Assembly (NCBI GenBank): GCA_028023455.1
Contig: JAQFVV010007238.1
Coordinates: forward strand, 1 to 64,000
DNA length: 64,000 nt
Direction: 5' to 3'
Source: Epiperipatus broadwayi
Lineage: Eukaryota > Onychophora > Udeonychophora > Euonychophora > Peripatidae
Shown piece after piece: positions 35,441 through 46,207 of this stretch (the stretch's first letter is position 1; each line of letters opens with the position of its first letter). The position numbers and the translations under genes were made by a program. Under the pieces are notes generated by a model. The model did not search any database. It was not told the DNA's origin and saw only the letters and a program-made list of their open reading frames with translations.

Positions 35441-36040
35441 TGATGAAGGTCATTTGGAATTCCTCAAACAAGCCTGCCTTTACGAAGTGAACATTTCCAT
35501 CAGCCACAATGAGAATTACATATGAAAGTCGAAAGATATTTTGGACCTCAAATCTGCTTACATTTGCCAAACAATCCAATCTTTTCTTTCAGCAGCAGGA
35601 TGTTTTTTTTTCTGCTATAGAAATATTCCAGCATTGGCTTCTGTGTCTGGCAATTCTCATCTTTTCAAGATTTTCATTTTTGGAATTAGCCATCTTCTTG
35701 GTCATGGAAAATTTCTCACTAAAATGTGACTTAAAGTGTGATCATTTAAAATTTTATGCTACCCGACCCTAATTGAGAAATTAGGAGGCTTATAGCTTTA
35801 CGAGGAACAATCACGACACTGTTTAAATTGCTAAAAGGTAACAGTACATCAATTCCTCTTAAGAAAAGGCCCCAATGAAAATTTAAATACTTTTGGCACG
35901 ATAAAATTGACACACCCTCATACAATATTGTTACATTAAATACATAACACAGCATTATGATATAGTGTGTGATACAAACAACTACGGCATTTTTCTCTGC
36001 TTTTAGCATTGGAAAGAGCCACACCGTTAGCCGCTAAGCC

Positions 36041-36190
36041 GAGTTAACACTTTTTCTAGATTTTATCATAGAAAGAAGACTTAACTCTGAGTTAACACTC
36101 TACCTTTTAGCATAGAAACAAGACTTAACTCCGAGTTAACAATCTTTCTAGGATTTATTTTAGAAAAAATGCTTAAAGTCTTGGGTGTGG
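36041..36190. repeat. Three subterminal repeats with GAGTTAAC palindromes
   Basis: Three units of about 46-50 bases, each beginning GAGTTAACA and ending (GA)CTTAACTC or CTTAAAGTC, with CTTTTAGCATAGAAA or TTCTAGATTTTATCATAGAAA between. Unit joints create TTAACTC-N-GAGTTAA palindromes twice. They lie inside the right TIR, a position used for transposase binding in many TIR elements; that role is inferred. Confidence 0.65.
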
Positions 36191-36263
36191 CCATGGAAAC
36201 AGCATATTTCTAGAAATTTAGCTAGAAATAGAGTCCCCAGCGGCTGACATGAAGGATCAGATG

Positions 36264-37059
36264 ACAAACAAAAAATCCTAGAACATTATGCTGTCATGAA
36301 ATAAGGTCACACCCATTGCAATTCATGAAACAGAAATTGGATAGATTAAAGAAATTAAGACTAAAAATATTCTTTTGAGACAATTATTTAACATCTAATT
36401 AATTAACAATAAACAACAACAACAAAAAATGATATAATAGTATGAAATTTTAAACATCCATTTCTTCAAAAAATATATTTTCACAAAAATTATATTAACT
36501 AATCAGTTGATTTTTATTTATTAGATCTATTTTAAATTCATTAAGTTATTTCTTTAAAATAACTAAGAGTTTGTTAAACAAATATTAAAAATCAAAGATA
36601 ACAATCTTTGATTCAGTTTAACTAATTTTTTTAAGGTACTCATAAACATGAAACTTTATCTCTCTAAAAAGGTTAAAATCAATATTTATTAAATAAGTCT
36701 CCCAAAAAAGAAATTATCTTTTTTCTCTTAGTGTATTTTCATAATTTAAATTAAACCTACTAATTAATTATAATTACTGAAGAGAGTAAAAAAACCCTTT
36801 TACATTATTAACAATTTTGTATCCCCTTTACAATCGTTTATAACTTTTATTAAATATTCCCAAATTAAAATCATATTACTATTTAAAAATTTAATGTTTG
36901 GGAATTCTCATACTATGATACTGGGAATCAAAATATTTCATTAATAAGGAGCCATTGAAAATATGCATAGGAAAAGTAAATATTCCCCTCCATTAATTAA
37001 ATAATTCTATATACTTCAACCTGAGAAACATGATGCCAACTATCTAATTATTTTTTAGT
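36264..37059. other. Non-coding interval
   Basis: AT-rich, no gene or repeat recognised. Confidence 0.4.
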
Positions 37060-37560
37060 GCAGCCATGTATACAACTGGTTATAATATTGTTGTGAAACA
37101 TGGACAAGTAATAACAAAATTAAAAACCAATTGGAATTCTTTGAGCTGTGGACATGGAGAAGAATGAAAAAATAAATTGGACGAGTAAAATAATAAATGA
37201 AAAAGTTTTGAAAAGGGTGAATGCAAAAAGAAGATTGATTGAGGAAATCAGAGAAAGAAAGAGAAACTGGAGTGGGCATATGTTAAGAAGAAATTATAGT
37301 TTAATGAATGTTTTGAAGGTAATGATGATTGGAAGAAAAAAGAAAAGATGGAAGAGATTGATATAGTTAGATGATATAAGTGATGGGAAGAGTTACATGA
37401 AATTGAAGAGATGGGCAAGGAAAAGAATGGAATGAAAAAATGAATCAATTGATGATGTGATTACTCTCTTGATCTGACCATTTGACAGAATACTGTTAAT
37501 GATGACTTTGTTGTTGACTGTACATGGACTGATTTTGTTTTCTGAGAATTTTTTATTAAT
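37060..37560 (+). pseudogene. LINE C-terminal fragment (family C-like)
   Basis: Plus-strand remnant of the pol C terminus. Around 37095 a CCETW block is followed near 37135-37170 by LEFFELW.WRRM and INWTSKI. The open stretch 37148-37366 then gives NEKVLKRVNAKRRLIEEI, RKRNWSGHMLRRN and GRKKKRWKRL. This basic, GHxLR-containing tail is characteristic of invertebrate endonuclease-reverse transcriptase LINEs. It continues logically from the RT fragment at 29640-30675. The last recognisable part is near 37450-37480; sequence up to 37560 may be 3' UTR. Confidence 0.75.
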
Positions 37561-37604
37561 GGTAGAATTATTTCAAATTACTTTCCTTCGCACATCATTA
37601 ACTA

Positions 37605-38165
37605 AAACTAAATGGAAATTCTAAACTATAGTATTTACTTTCTTTTCTATAAATATCACATTTTAGACCTGAATTTATGTACTGTAATCATATTTTCTTC
37701 AGGCTTTAAATACAATACCTCTGTAATTCAAATCACATATACTCATTTTTCATCCAAGAGAGCGTTTTTTTATTAATGACAACTTCCTTTTGATAAATCT
37801 TCATATAAAAGTTATAATTAGCTAACCAAAACGAAATATAAATATGATACTATAATGTCTATTTTTCCCTTCACTAAATATCACATTTCAAACATGAATT
37901 TATGTTCTGTAATCACATTTTCTTTGCACTTTAAATGCTATATCTTTGTAGTTAAAAGCATGTATACTGACTTTGTTCACATAAATGTAATAATAACAAT
38001 ATGCTAACCAAAATTAAATGTAAATACTTACTACAGTATCTATTTTTTCTCTTTAAATATCACACTTCAAACATGAATTTCTGGACTGCAATCACATTTT
38101 CTTCACAATTTAAATATTATATCTATCCAGCAGTTCTAATTAAAAGCAACATGTACTGAATTTTT
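37605..38165 (+). repeat. Repeat F, three tandem copies
   Basis: Three units beginning near 37625, 37850 and 38028 share ACTATA(G/A)T.T, AATATCACA(T/C)TT, GAATTTATG or GAATTTCTG, CTGTAATCA(C/T)ATTTTCTT, TTTAAAT.CTATA and a final TGTA(G/A)TT. A fourth, isolated unit is at 29519-29632. Unit length is about 180-230 bases. Non-coding. Confidence 0.7.
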
Positions 38166-39030
38166 TGGAGCTTTTTTTTTCTTCCAAAAAGATTTATTCC
38201 TTTACATAAAATGGTTCGAAAAATATTACGGTTTAATGCCGGAACAAATATTTTTTATTTAAAAATACACTTCATTGTGAATTTGATACGTGATATCAGT
38301 CAAACATAAATATATTCACCAATCAGACAACAGAGAAAATAAGGATTTATATAGAGGATAGACAGTAATTGAGAAATTTAATGAAATGTATCAAATCCAC
38401 AAAGCTAATTGTTGATTATGCTTAATAACTGGTGATTAAGCATAAGTTACCATAACATCTTCATTTGTTTTTTAGTAAATGGATATTTAACATAGATTTA
38501 TTTTGAAAAATGTCTGCATACTTATAGAAAAATTATAACTGATCGAGTAGTTATTAATTAAATAAGTTTTACAGTGAAATTTAATTGCAAAATGTGTAAG
38601 TTAGGTACCAATATAGTCAACATACTATATTTTATTTTTCTTTTAACTTTGACTTTTGTATGCTGTATGAAGCTACTAAACCCATCCCAAAATAGTTCAT
38701 TGATAAATCGAACATTTTTGAGTAAAAATCGTTTTTGTGAAAGTGCATCATACTAAAATACAATTTCATTGTAAATTATGTATATATAACGGGATGAAAG
38801 TATGTGAAACTGTGGAGATGGATAGAATGATAATTATCATCCAGCCCCAGATAAATACAAAATCAAAATTTTACAAAATATAGTATTTAAGTAAGATAAT
38901 ATTAAAAAAATGTTAAAGTAATGTTTAACATCACAAAATATATAAGTAATGCAATATATGAAAAGAGATAAGTAATTCTATATATTCAGAAACATATCAT
39001 ACCATTAACAACTTCCTTAAACACTTTATC
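38166..39030. other. Non-coding interval
   Basis: No gene seen. Short AT-rich frames only. Confidence 0.4.
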
Positions 39031-39045
39031 AATACTCTTTATTTA

Positions 39046-39086
39046 TATCAAAACTAATAGTTTTGACTGTCCTCAGTCATCATCAG
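39046..39086 (-). other. Hammerhead-like relic
   Basis: Minus strand: CTGATGA (39086-39080), then TGACTG, loop AGGA, CAGTCA (perfect six-pair stem), then AAAC where a hammerhead needs GAAA, then an AAAAC/GTTTT hairpin. Order and spacing fit a hammerhead core with one inactivating change. It lies near PLE and SINE fragments. Confidence 0.3.
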
Positions 39087-39396
39087 AGCAACAATATTCA
39101 AATATATAATTATATAATTAATACACTCATACACATATTCACATACATCATTAAATACACAAAATAAACAAAAATAGAATATACATTAAAAACTGTCCAT
39201 TATAAATAATCAATTCCCATTTTATTACTTTATTCTTAAATAATTCTATCATTTATTTTATATCACTTTATTTTATTTTTTAAAGAGATATTATTTATTA
39301 TAATTATAAACTTTAGAATTTATTCTACTATTTAATACATATTATTGTCATTTTACTTATATTATACATCAACTTCTAACCTTTTCCTATTTTTAT

Positions 39397-39490
39397 AGCC
39401 GAGAGAGCAGGGTAGCGGCCTTGCAAGCAAGCAGTTGCTTGCAGACAGTTGTCGCATGTTCCTTCATGACCGATGCTTTGATATATGGAA
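39397..39490 (+). repeat. tRNA-like SINE head, copy 1
   Basis: GC-richer island reading TAGCCGAGAGAGCAGGGTAG, CCTTGCAAGC and TTGTCGCATGTTCC, then CTTCATGACC and a GATATATGGAA tail leading to an A-rich run. The layout resembles the island at 39757. Box A is approximate and box B is poor. Confidence 0.35.
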
Positions 39491-39756
39491 CAAAGAAAAA
39501 AAAATTATCAATGAAGTTTTCCCACATTACAAATTACTTTTTTATATTACAAAAATTACCTCCCTTTTTACAATCCTATTTTTACAAACCCAACTGACAA
39601 AATTTTCAAAATTTGTACACTTGTTTAACAACTCCCTCTATTAACATTTACTTCCACTTTATTCTTTTAACCTTTTTCAAATTCAAAGTATTATTGTTAA
39701 TAATTAATTATATTTTGATAAAATATCTAAATGGATATCAACTAATATTTTTAAGT

Positions 39757-39860
39757 CAAGGGTTGGTGGCTGAGTGGTCAGCACAGCTTCGTTACAAACA
39801 GTTGTCCTGGGTTTGCAGGTTCACTTCCTGGCCAATACTTCATCACATGGAAAAAAATAT
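39757..39860 (+). repeat. tRNA-like SINE head, copy 2
   Basis: TGGCTGAGTGGTCAGC near 39766-39781 fits a Pol III box A, and GGTTCACTTCC near 39819-39829 fits box B (GGTTCRANNCC) with one change. Spacing of about 40-45 bases is tRNA-like. An A-rich tail follows at 39849. Together this is the usual head of a tRNA-derived SINE; it is not a functional tRNA because the arms do not pair. Confidence 0.5.
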
Positions 39861-39964
39861 TTTTACAAAATATATTTATGATAAAAGAAGTTTTTATATT
39901 AAAAACAATAAAGAGTTAATAAAATAAATTAAAGATAACATAACTGAATGTAGTAATTATAAGT

Positions 39965-40190
39965 TGACTATGGTAAAAGTAGATGTAGTGTAATTGTACG
40001 TGAATATAAATGTGGAAGAAGCAATAGAGCTAACAATAAAAAGATATAGAGTTGATGAATATAGAGAAATGAAAATACCAATAGACAACTTTAGAGAAAT
40101 AATGAGAAGTAGTTGTAAGGAGATTAAATTTGAGTTTAATGGAGATTATTATAAACAAAAGAAGGAATTAGCAGCATTAAATGGGATATG
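39965..40190 (+). pseudogene. Penelope-like RT fragment, second family
   Basis: Residues VDVV-LYVNINVEEAIELTI, then KIPIDNFREIM and CKEIKFEFNGDYYKQK, match the part of PLE reverse transcriptases between motif A (DVVSLFTNIP-like) and motif B (F.FNG.YY.Q..G.AMGS). It stops where motif B should start, at an (AT)n-containing duplication. Protein wording differs from the PLE at 40860, so this is a different PLE family. Confidence 0.55.
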
Positions 40191-40290
40191 TAGTGATATA
40201 TATATATATATATTAACAGTCTACCCATGATCCTAAATGGGATATGTAGTGATATATATATATATATATTAACAGTCTACCCATGATCCT
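40179..40290 (+). repeat. 56-bp tandem duplication including an (AT)n tract
   Basis: 40179-40234 and 40235-40290 are essentially identical: AAATGGGATATGTAGTG, (AT)n, TTAACAGTCTACCCATGATCCT. The microsatellite was duplicated together with its flanks. Confidence 0.9.
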
Positions 40291-40299
40291 ATTCTAATA

Positions 40300-40733
40300 A
40301 TTTAAGTGAGAACAGGTTATTAACCTGTGCTTCGAGTAGGTATATTTATGAGCATCGGACATGTCCGACCTCAAGCACCAATCTTATCAATTAATAAGAA
40401 TTGTACCCCTCAAAAACAAAAAAAGGTTCCAGTGGTCTTTATACAGTGCCTTGTCCAGACAATTTGAGTCTCAATGTCTGGGAGATAGTGTCTATCGGGA
40501 AATCGAAGCTGAGGTTATCTTACAAAGAAACGTCGTTTATATACTTTTATAATTTTCCTATCGGCCCTATGAATCTTATTATTTTGTTTCTTTTAGAGAT
40601 ATACAGTCATGAATATCAGTAAGGTTTATAACTTATAAGCCGTAAATTATAGGAATCTTATAATTCAAATAAATACACAAGTTATAGCTTAAAATTCTAA
40701 TAATACATGTATATTCTAATAACTAAATCATAT
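40300..40733. other. Unassigned GC-richer segment
   Basis: 40330-40520 is noticeably richer in G and C than its surroundings and has short open stretches (to 63 codons), but no family is recognised. It could be part of an older element or an exon fragment. Confidence 0.3.
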
Positions 40734-40800
40734 GGTGCAGTCATTCTGATATATATATATATACGGTGCAGTCATTCTGATATATATATATATATATATA
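40734..40800 (+). repeat. 31-bp tandem duplication including an (AT)n tract
   Basis: GGTGCAGTCATTCTGA plus (AT)n starts at 40734 and again at 40765. Same pattern as the 40179 and 54277 duplications. Confidence 0.85.
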
Positions 40801-40859
40801 TCAGTATACACATTCACAAAAGAGTGCAACTATGCATCAGAGTTGTATTTATTAAATAA

Positions 40860-42238
40860 TTTGATCTATTTTCTATAATTCTTTTTTTAAGTTGGGACAA
40901 AGCACATATTTCTAGATACTTGAATAATTTTTTAAAACAATTTGTTGATTTTGGTCATTACACAGTTTCTTCTTCTTTTGAGATTTTTGATAAGATTAAT
41001 AATTTTAAAATTGAAAGTAGTTGGGTACTTGGCAGTTTAGATATTGAAAATATGTATCAGTCTGTTAATAGGTTAAGCAGTATTCATGTTCTTATGTCTG
41101 TGTTGATTAAGAAAGATTCTTTATCAAAAAATAAAATTAAGGTAATTAAAAATTTGCTTTTATTATTGGAAAATTCTATATATTTTACTTATAAAGGCAA
41201 TTAAGTAAGTGTGGATAATAGGTTATATTATTTCTCATTTAGTATGATCAGTTTATATTAATTACATGGAGGAGGAATTTATTATTAAAAAGAATTTTTT
41301 ATATGTAAAGTTATTTGTTAGATATGTTGATGATTGTTTATTTGTAGTTAAGAATGATAAATTGAAGGAATTTGTAAATGAGTTTAATTGTTTTGATCCT
41401 TATATAGGATATGTGTTACAAAGAGAGGGAGGTTAGACTTTGGTAAGTTAAATTTTTTAGATCTTTTGGTGATTAGAAATATAGAGACTAATTGTTTACT
41501 ATGCAATCATTTTCTTAAATGTAGAGAATTAACATCTATAATTAAACCTGATAATTATCAGTCTGTATCTCACAAAGTAGCTGCTTTAAGAAATTATTAT
41601 CATAGGAGTAAAAAATTAAATAATTCTAGTGGGGTAGCTTTGTTTCAGAGAGGTCAATTCTATAAAGATAATTTAAGAGTTGGATACTCTGATAAATTTG
41701 TTAAAAGTATTTTATTTAATAGTAATATTTGTAAGGATGTAAAGGATTAAAAAATATGATTTTATTTCTTTGCCATTTAAATTGTCTTCTTATAAAATTG
41801 TATGAAGGAATAGTAAATTGTTTGGAAATAAGAAAATTGATTGGAAAAAGGGTATTACATTGAATAATTTATTAAATAATACAAAGAAAATTTTTCATAG
41901 GAGGACTATTCCTGGTGCAGTATATTTTATCCCTTGTTTTTTTTCGTAAGAAGGTATACATAGGTCAGAGTAGTTTGAGTTTAAATGAAAGAATAAAAGT
42001 TTATAAAAGTAGAATTAGAAATAGATATGTTAGTTCTGCTTTGTATGTCCATGAAAAAGATACAGGACATACTATTAATTTTGATGGAGCTAAGGTTGTC
42101 TTCTTTGAGAGAATGAAATCAAAAGAAGAATTAAGGAATATTTATTATTGAAATTTATTATTCTTAAGCAATTAACATACTTAAGAGTTCTTTTAATATT
42201 AAGGCTGGATGGAAAGTAAATAGATTTATTAGTAATGT

Positions 42239-42250
<12 letters not shown>
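40860..42250 (+). mobile_element. Penelope-like element, 5'-truncated, degenerate
   Basis: Plus-strand PLE. The RT part has LGSLDIENMYQSV (motif A) near 41025 and ENSIYFTYKGN near 41170, then after frame changes FVRYVDDCLFVV near 41320 (catalytic DD). A linker follows: YQSVSHKVAALRNYYHRS and GYSDKFVKSILFNSNICKDV. The GIY-YIG endonuclease comes next, with GAVYFIPC near 41905 and KVYIGQSSLSLNERI near 41953, and the HEKDTGHTI block near 42050. Coding ends at 42149-42151. Longest open parts: 40920-41204, 41466-41750, 41915-42151. PLEs move by a target-primed mechanism using this nuclease; the copy is dead. Pieces at 5026, 8625 and 9594 belong to the same family. Confidence 0.85.
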
Positions 42251-42282
<32 letters not shown>

Positions 42283-42284
42283 AC
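42237..42284. repeat. Perfect 48-bp AT palindrome at the PLE 3' end
   Basis: GTTTAATATTAT(AT)n mirrored as (AT)nATAATATTAAAC. The left half is PLE 3' UTR, so the right half may be the start of an inverted PLE copy, cut off by the LTR element at 42308. Confidence 0.8.
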
Positions 42285-42307
42285 AATATATATATATATA
42301 TATATAT

Positions 42308-44767
42308 TGTGCCAGTCCATGTATAATGGCCATGCACAAAATGGTTGTTTGCTGAAGATTCAGCACAGCTTACATGTATCACATGAAAATTATAATTTTA
42401 ATACGATTTATTAAATTATAATTCAGAGGGGAAGTGGGAGGTACAGATATATTACATAAATAAATGGGTTTGGGCTATATTATATTCTTATTATACCCAC
42501 AGTACAAGTGTATGCAGTGTATATATGTTTTAATAATTTATTCAACTAGCAAACCTGTCTAAAAAAAAAAAGGGGGAAAATAAGTTGTAATATTTGTTTA
42601 TGTGTAGAACAGTTTTTTTTGTTGTTGTATTTTACTACTTATAAATGTTCGAACACACATATATAGAAATGTATTTTTATTTTTTATTATTTTTCCTAAA
42701 AAAAGAAAAGAAAATTCTAAATAGTTAAAAATTTTTGCATTTATTGGAATTTAGCTTTTCTAATTGTTAGAATGAGAGGGTTTGAAATTAATTAATTAAA
42801 TTTGTAAAAGGAAAAAACCTTTTTGCTAATTACAATCTACTTTCAACCGAAGAAAATGTTTTGTATAAAAGAATTTTCGGTTGATCGTGAATAAAGATAA
42901 AATAGATTTTATCTAAGAAAGGAATGTAAGCACAATGGGTGTCAAGTACTCAATATGGAAGCTTGCAAAAGTGTACTTTAATAAATAAAAAGGTAAAAGA
43001 ATGTAGAAAGGTATATGAAGGTATAATTAAATTTATTATTAGCTGATGCAATAGCTCATAGAGGGGACATGACAATTGGACTATTTGGGTTATATGTGCT
43101 GCTTACTGGGGGCTTTGAGTCAGTCGAGTACTAGCTTGCTAAAGCGTGCGGACCAAGGAAGATTAGCCTGCTAAAGAGTGCGGACAGATGGAGATTAGCC
43201 TACTAAAGTGTGCGGATCAGTTAATGCTAGCTTGCCAAAGCATTCCAATGGCAAAGATTTAGAAAGTTAAATCTTGTCTTCCGCTAGTCTAAAAAAATGG
43301 AACAGTATAGATTTGTGAAAAACAATCCGACAGAGAGAAAGGAGAAAATGAACTGTGTCTGTTAAAATTATAATCACTTGGTCATTTTTCAAAAAAAGAA
43401 TTTGAAAATTAGCATTTAGCAAGGATCGTTAAGTGGAGTTTGGAAAATGATCAACAACATGGATTCTCAATGCGTTTAAATAATAAAAAAAAAAAACGAA
43501 AGACGAATCATAGTTGGAGAACTGCAATTTATTTAGGATCTACTTGCCCTAATCAGCCGTGTGCGATATACATATATACGGGAGAAGTATACTTACAGAT
43601 CCGATAATTTGAAAGATGGCTCGATTATACGTTCCGGGTTATTATCCTACCATGGAGTAGACTTTCAGCCGTAGTACACCACCTGTTTGGCTATCAAGTC
43701 CGAAGATGCCTTAGAAGAAATAGCAGACCCTGATGACAAGAAAGACTCAAAGTATATCGGTGAATGGAAGCCTTATCTGCCCTATGAAGTAGCCATGTGG
43801 CCCAGGAAGTTCGAATTGAATACAAGAACAAGTTCAGAGGAGCGTGTATAGTTGGTTATATATATATATATATTTATATATTCTATTATTTTTTTTTCCT
43901 CTCATTTATGTTCTTTGTAAAAAAAAATTTTTATGATATGTATATATTATTACTGCATACCTTGTTATATGGATTTATTACTCTAAAGTGGGAAAGAATA
44001 TAGAGCACACCCATTGTGTAATCTTTTAGATATTGTTTTCTTTCTTTTATATATCTTGGGGTCATATATATATGCATCGGTGGAGGGTAAATATAATTTA
44101 AATATTTTTTTATATATATTGGACTTATATGTATGCATTAGTGGAGGATAAATATAATAATCTGGGAATAATAAATATTCACTTTTGTAATTAAAATCGC
44201 TTATAAGTTTATGACTTAGCTTTAAAATAATTATTAAGTTATTAGTACAGATATATAGTTTTTTTTTAAAATCAAAATGCAAATCCACGTAGTTAACCTG
44301 CGATTTATAGAATATAAAGTGAGCTAGATAGGGATAACTTACCGGGGAGTTGGATTGTTTCTTTTATTTTAGTCCGAACATCTCGAAATATTCATATTCG
44401 TTAATGACTAGTCACATTTTACACACTCTTTCGGGAAAGAAAAGGAATAAGTATAATCTTGAACAGGAGTGGCGCTAGAGACTGAAGGAATATTCAGTAC
44501 TCTTAAAGGTGTGTAAGGACACTTTAATTAGTCAACGTATAATTAATCGGCTAATGAAACAATTTAACAAGGAAGGTCTGGAGGGGCCTAATTTTAGGTT
44601 CAATCTACTTCCTCTAATAATTTCTTTGAGGTATTTACTCATATTTAATCAAAAATATTTTAGAGAATTATTATCGATGTCCCATTCTGTAGCATACGTC
44701 ACTTCATGCTCGGTACGTATGAGAGTCTAACCATGCAAGACCACTACAGGGTCATCGAACCGGCACA
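42308..44767 (+). repeat. 5' LTR of Gypsy-type element
   Basis: 2460 bp from TGTGCC to GGCACA, matching 49768-52225 along its whole length with few differences. TG...CA ends and six-base inverted termini are typical LTR ends. It contains a 32-bp tandem repeat (43134-43246). The LTR is much longer than the few hundred bases usual for Gypsy elements. The flanking (AT)n gives ATAT on both outer sides, consistent with a 4-bp target duplication but ambiguous in a microsatellite. Confidence 0.95.
43134..43246 (+). repeat. 32-bp tandem repeat inside the 5' LTR (3.5 units)
   Basis: Units start at 43134, 43166, 43198 and 43230 (partial), each GC(T/C)T(G/A)C(T/C)AAAG followed by GTGCGGA. Exactly 32 bases apart. 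The 3' LTR has the same array at 50595-50707. Confidence 0.9.
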
Positions 44768-44773
44768 GAAAAA

Positions 44774-44790
44774 TGGTGCCTCAATTGTGG
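44774..44790 (+). promoter_or_regulatory. Candidate primer-binding site
   Basis: TGGTGCCTCAATTGTGG begins six bases after the 5' LTR. TGG corresponds to a tRNA CCA end, and TGGTGCCTC would pair with a GAGGCACCA 3' end as in some elongator tRNA-Met. The tRNA identity is not certain. Confidence 0.5.
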
Positions 44791-45307
44791 TAAAGAAGAA
44801 CTAGGTTAAGATGAAATAAGATAGTATTAGTAGAAATCTATACTATATTTTTGTGGTTTCAAAACAAATTTAGGACAGCTAAGTTAAAAGAAGAACATTG
44901 TAAATGAGATAGGATTTTAATAATTGTGTAAGAGAAGGTAGAAATATACGGTTTTGATTATTTAGTTATAAGATTTTTTCTTTTTCGAGCAAAAATTTAT
45001 TATCGTGAACGAAATAAATTATTAACAGAAGTTAGATAAATAATTCTGTCATTTATTAGGGCATATAAGTAGAACAAGGCATTTGAAATTTTTTGTTATA
45101 TTATTACACGTTTGAGTAAATTGTCATTAGAAATCAGGGAATGTGCTTGGAGGAAATGGCGATTAGTAGGGCATAGCGTAAGACATGGTGTACTGCGAAT
45201 TTACTATACGAAATTAAATTAAATATTTTTCTGGAATTGAGTTAATAAACGTTAGTATAAAGGTAAGAATACCTTGACTTTCAAGTTCAGTAAATCTAAA
45301 CCCGTAA

Positions 45308-46207
45308 ATGCTTACGAGAGCAGGGAAAATCAGAATGGAACAGGCAATAATCAGTGAAACGCTAGTAAACCTCTCTGAAGAACAGGAAGTGGATTGTCAG
45401 AAAAACGAACTAGGAAAGGAAAAAGAATGCTTAAAGGAAATGATGGAAGATTTCGCAAACCTTGCGAAAAAGGAAATGGCTAAAATGTCAAAAGAAGTAG
45501 AAAGATGGAGAACAGACAGGGCTAAACAAGAGGAAAATATCGTTCAGAAAATAGAGGAAATGTGAAGCGAATTAGTACAAGAATTAGATTTAAGATTTCA
45601 AAGGTGGGAAATGAAATGTGATAAATCTAAGCAAACTAAGGAGGATGAGATAGAAGCAAATATAAGACATAGTCAGTCAGTTAAGTTAGGGCCTGAAGAG
45701 ACAAAGCAGGACACAGAAATGGAGTACAATCAAAATAGGATGGTTGAAAATGTTAAAAATGAACAAGACAACCATATGGCAAATAGTGGAGATCATCTTG
45801 ATGGTTGTATAGAAAAGACCAATGGAAGTGATCAGCTGCCACATTTAAATATTAACCAATTTTTAAAAATCCATACATTTGAAGGAAAAGTGGGGGAGGC
45901 TGCAGTGCTGCATATAAGAAGTCTGGAAAATTACTTTCGGATAAACAAAGTAAATGAAATCAGTAAATTGCTTGTTGCCAGCGATCATCTTAATGGAGAC
46001 GCATTAGCTTGGTGGGAGTCTTTGTTTCATCATCCTCCAACCTTCAATCAATATAAGGATATGATTGTTAACAATTTCTGGAGCATAGAGCATCAAGAAA
46101 CAGTTATGTATCAGGTCATGCAGGAGAAATACAAAAATAGTATAGGTGAAAATTTGGCAGTTTTTCCGCAGACAAGTAGCAAGACTACGGACTTTAAGCA
46201 CATGTAA
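45308..46207 (+). pseudogene. Gypsy-type gag (coiled-coil and capsid regions), broken
   Basis: Gag frame starting at ATG 45308. The first 85 codons are charged and helical (EEQE, KKEMAKMSKEVERW), likely a coiled coil. An in-frame TGA follows at 45563-45565. The same frame then runs from 45566 through a hydrophilic linker into a capsid-like part with ALAWWESL, then FNQYKDMIVNNFWS, the WW.....F...F pattern of retrotransposon capsids. Near 46160 the frame changes by one base, and the remaining capsid (NLPSHVAQMLILMG) is read in the next frame. No CCHC zinc knuckle is visible before the protease. Gag would form the particle; this copy cannot make it whole. Confidence 0.75.

Larger units (their letters stand above)
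33544..36263. mobile_element. TIR element (about 2.7 kb) packed with tandem repeats
   Basis: Left terminus 33544-33572 and right terminus 36235-36263 are inverted repeats of 29 bases: CATCTGATC, six variable bases, then GTCAGCC(A/G)CTGGGG. The variable six differ (TATAGT versus CTTCAT). The interior has two parts. The first is a T/G-rich array of diverged repeats up to about 35440. The second is a right portion with three subterminal repeats (36041-36190). No intact transposase is seen. On the minus strand around 35740-35440 a stretch reading AEKNILLLKKRLDCLANVSRF and VILIVADGNVHFVKAG could be a relic, but it is not assignable. No clear target duplication was found, so the superfamily is open. 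Confidence 0.65.

Noticed and set aside
35509-36024. Overlapping frames of 87, 62 and 92 codons as a transposase gene
   Set aside because: They lie on both strands with no convincing catalytic motif. A transposase relic is possible but cannot be supported.
39757-39860. Functional tRNA gene
   Set aside because: Boxes A and B are present, but the acceptor and anticodon arms do not fold and an A-rich tail follows, as in a SINE.
43134-43246. CRISPR-like array (32-bp periodic units)
   Set aside because: Units are contiguous without spacers and sit inside a eukaryotic LTR, so this is a minisatellite.
44509-44730. 73-codon frame also present at 51967
   Set aside because: It lies inside the LTRs and is duplicated because the LTRs are. 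No known domain, and the twin copy is shorter.
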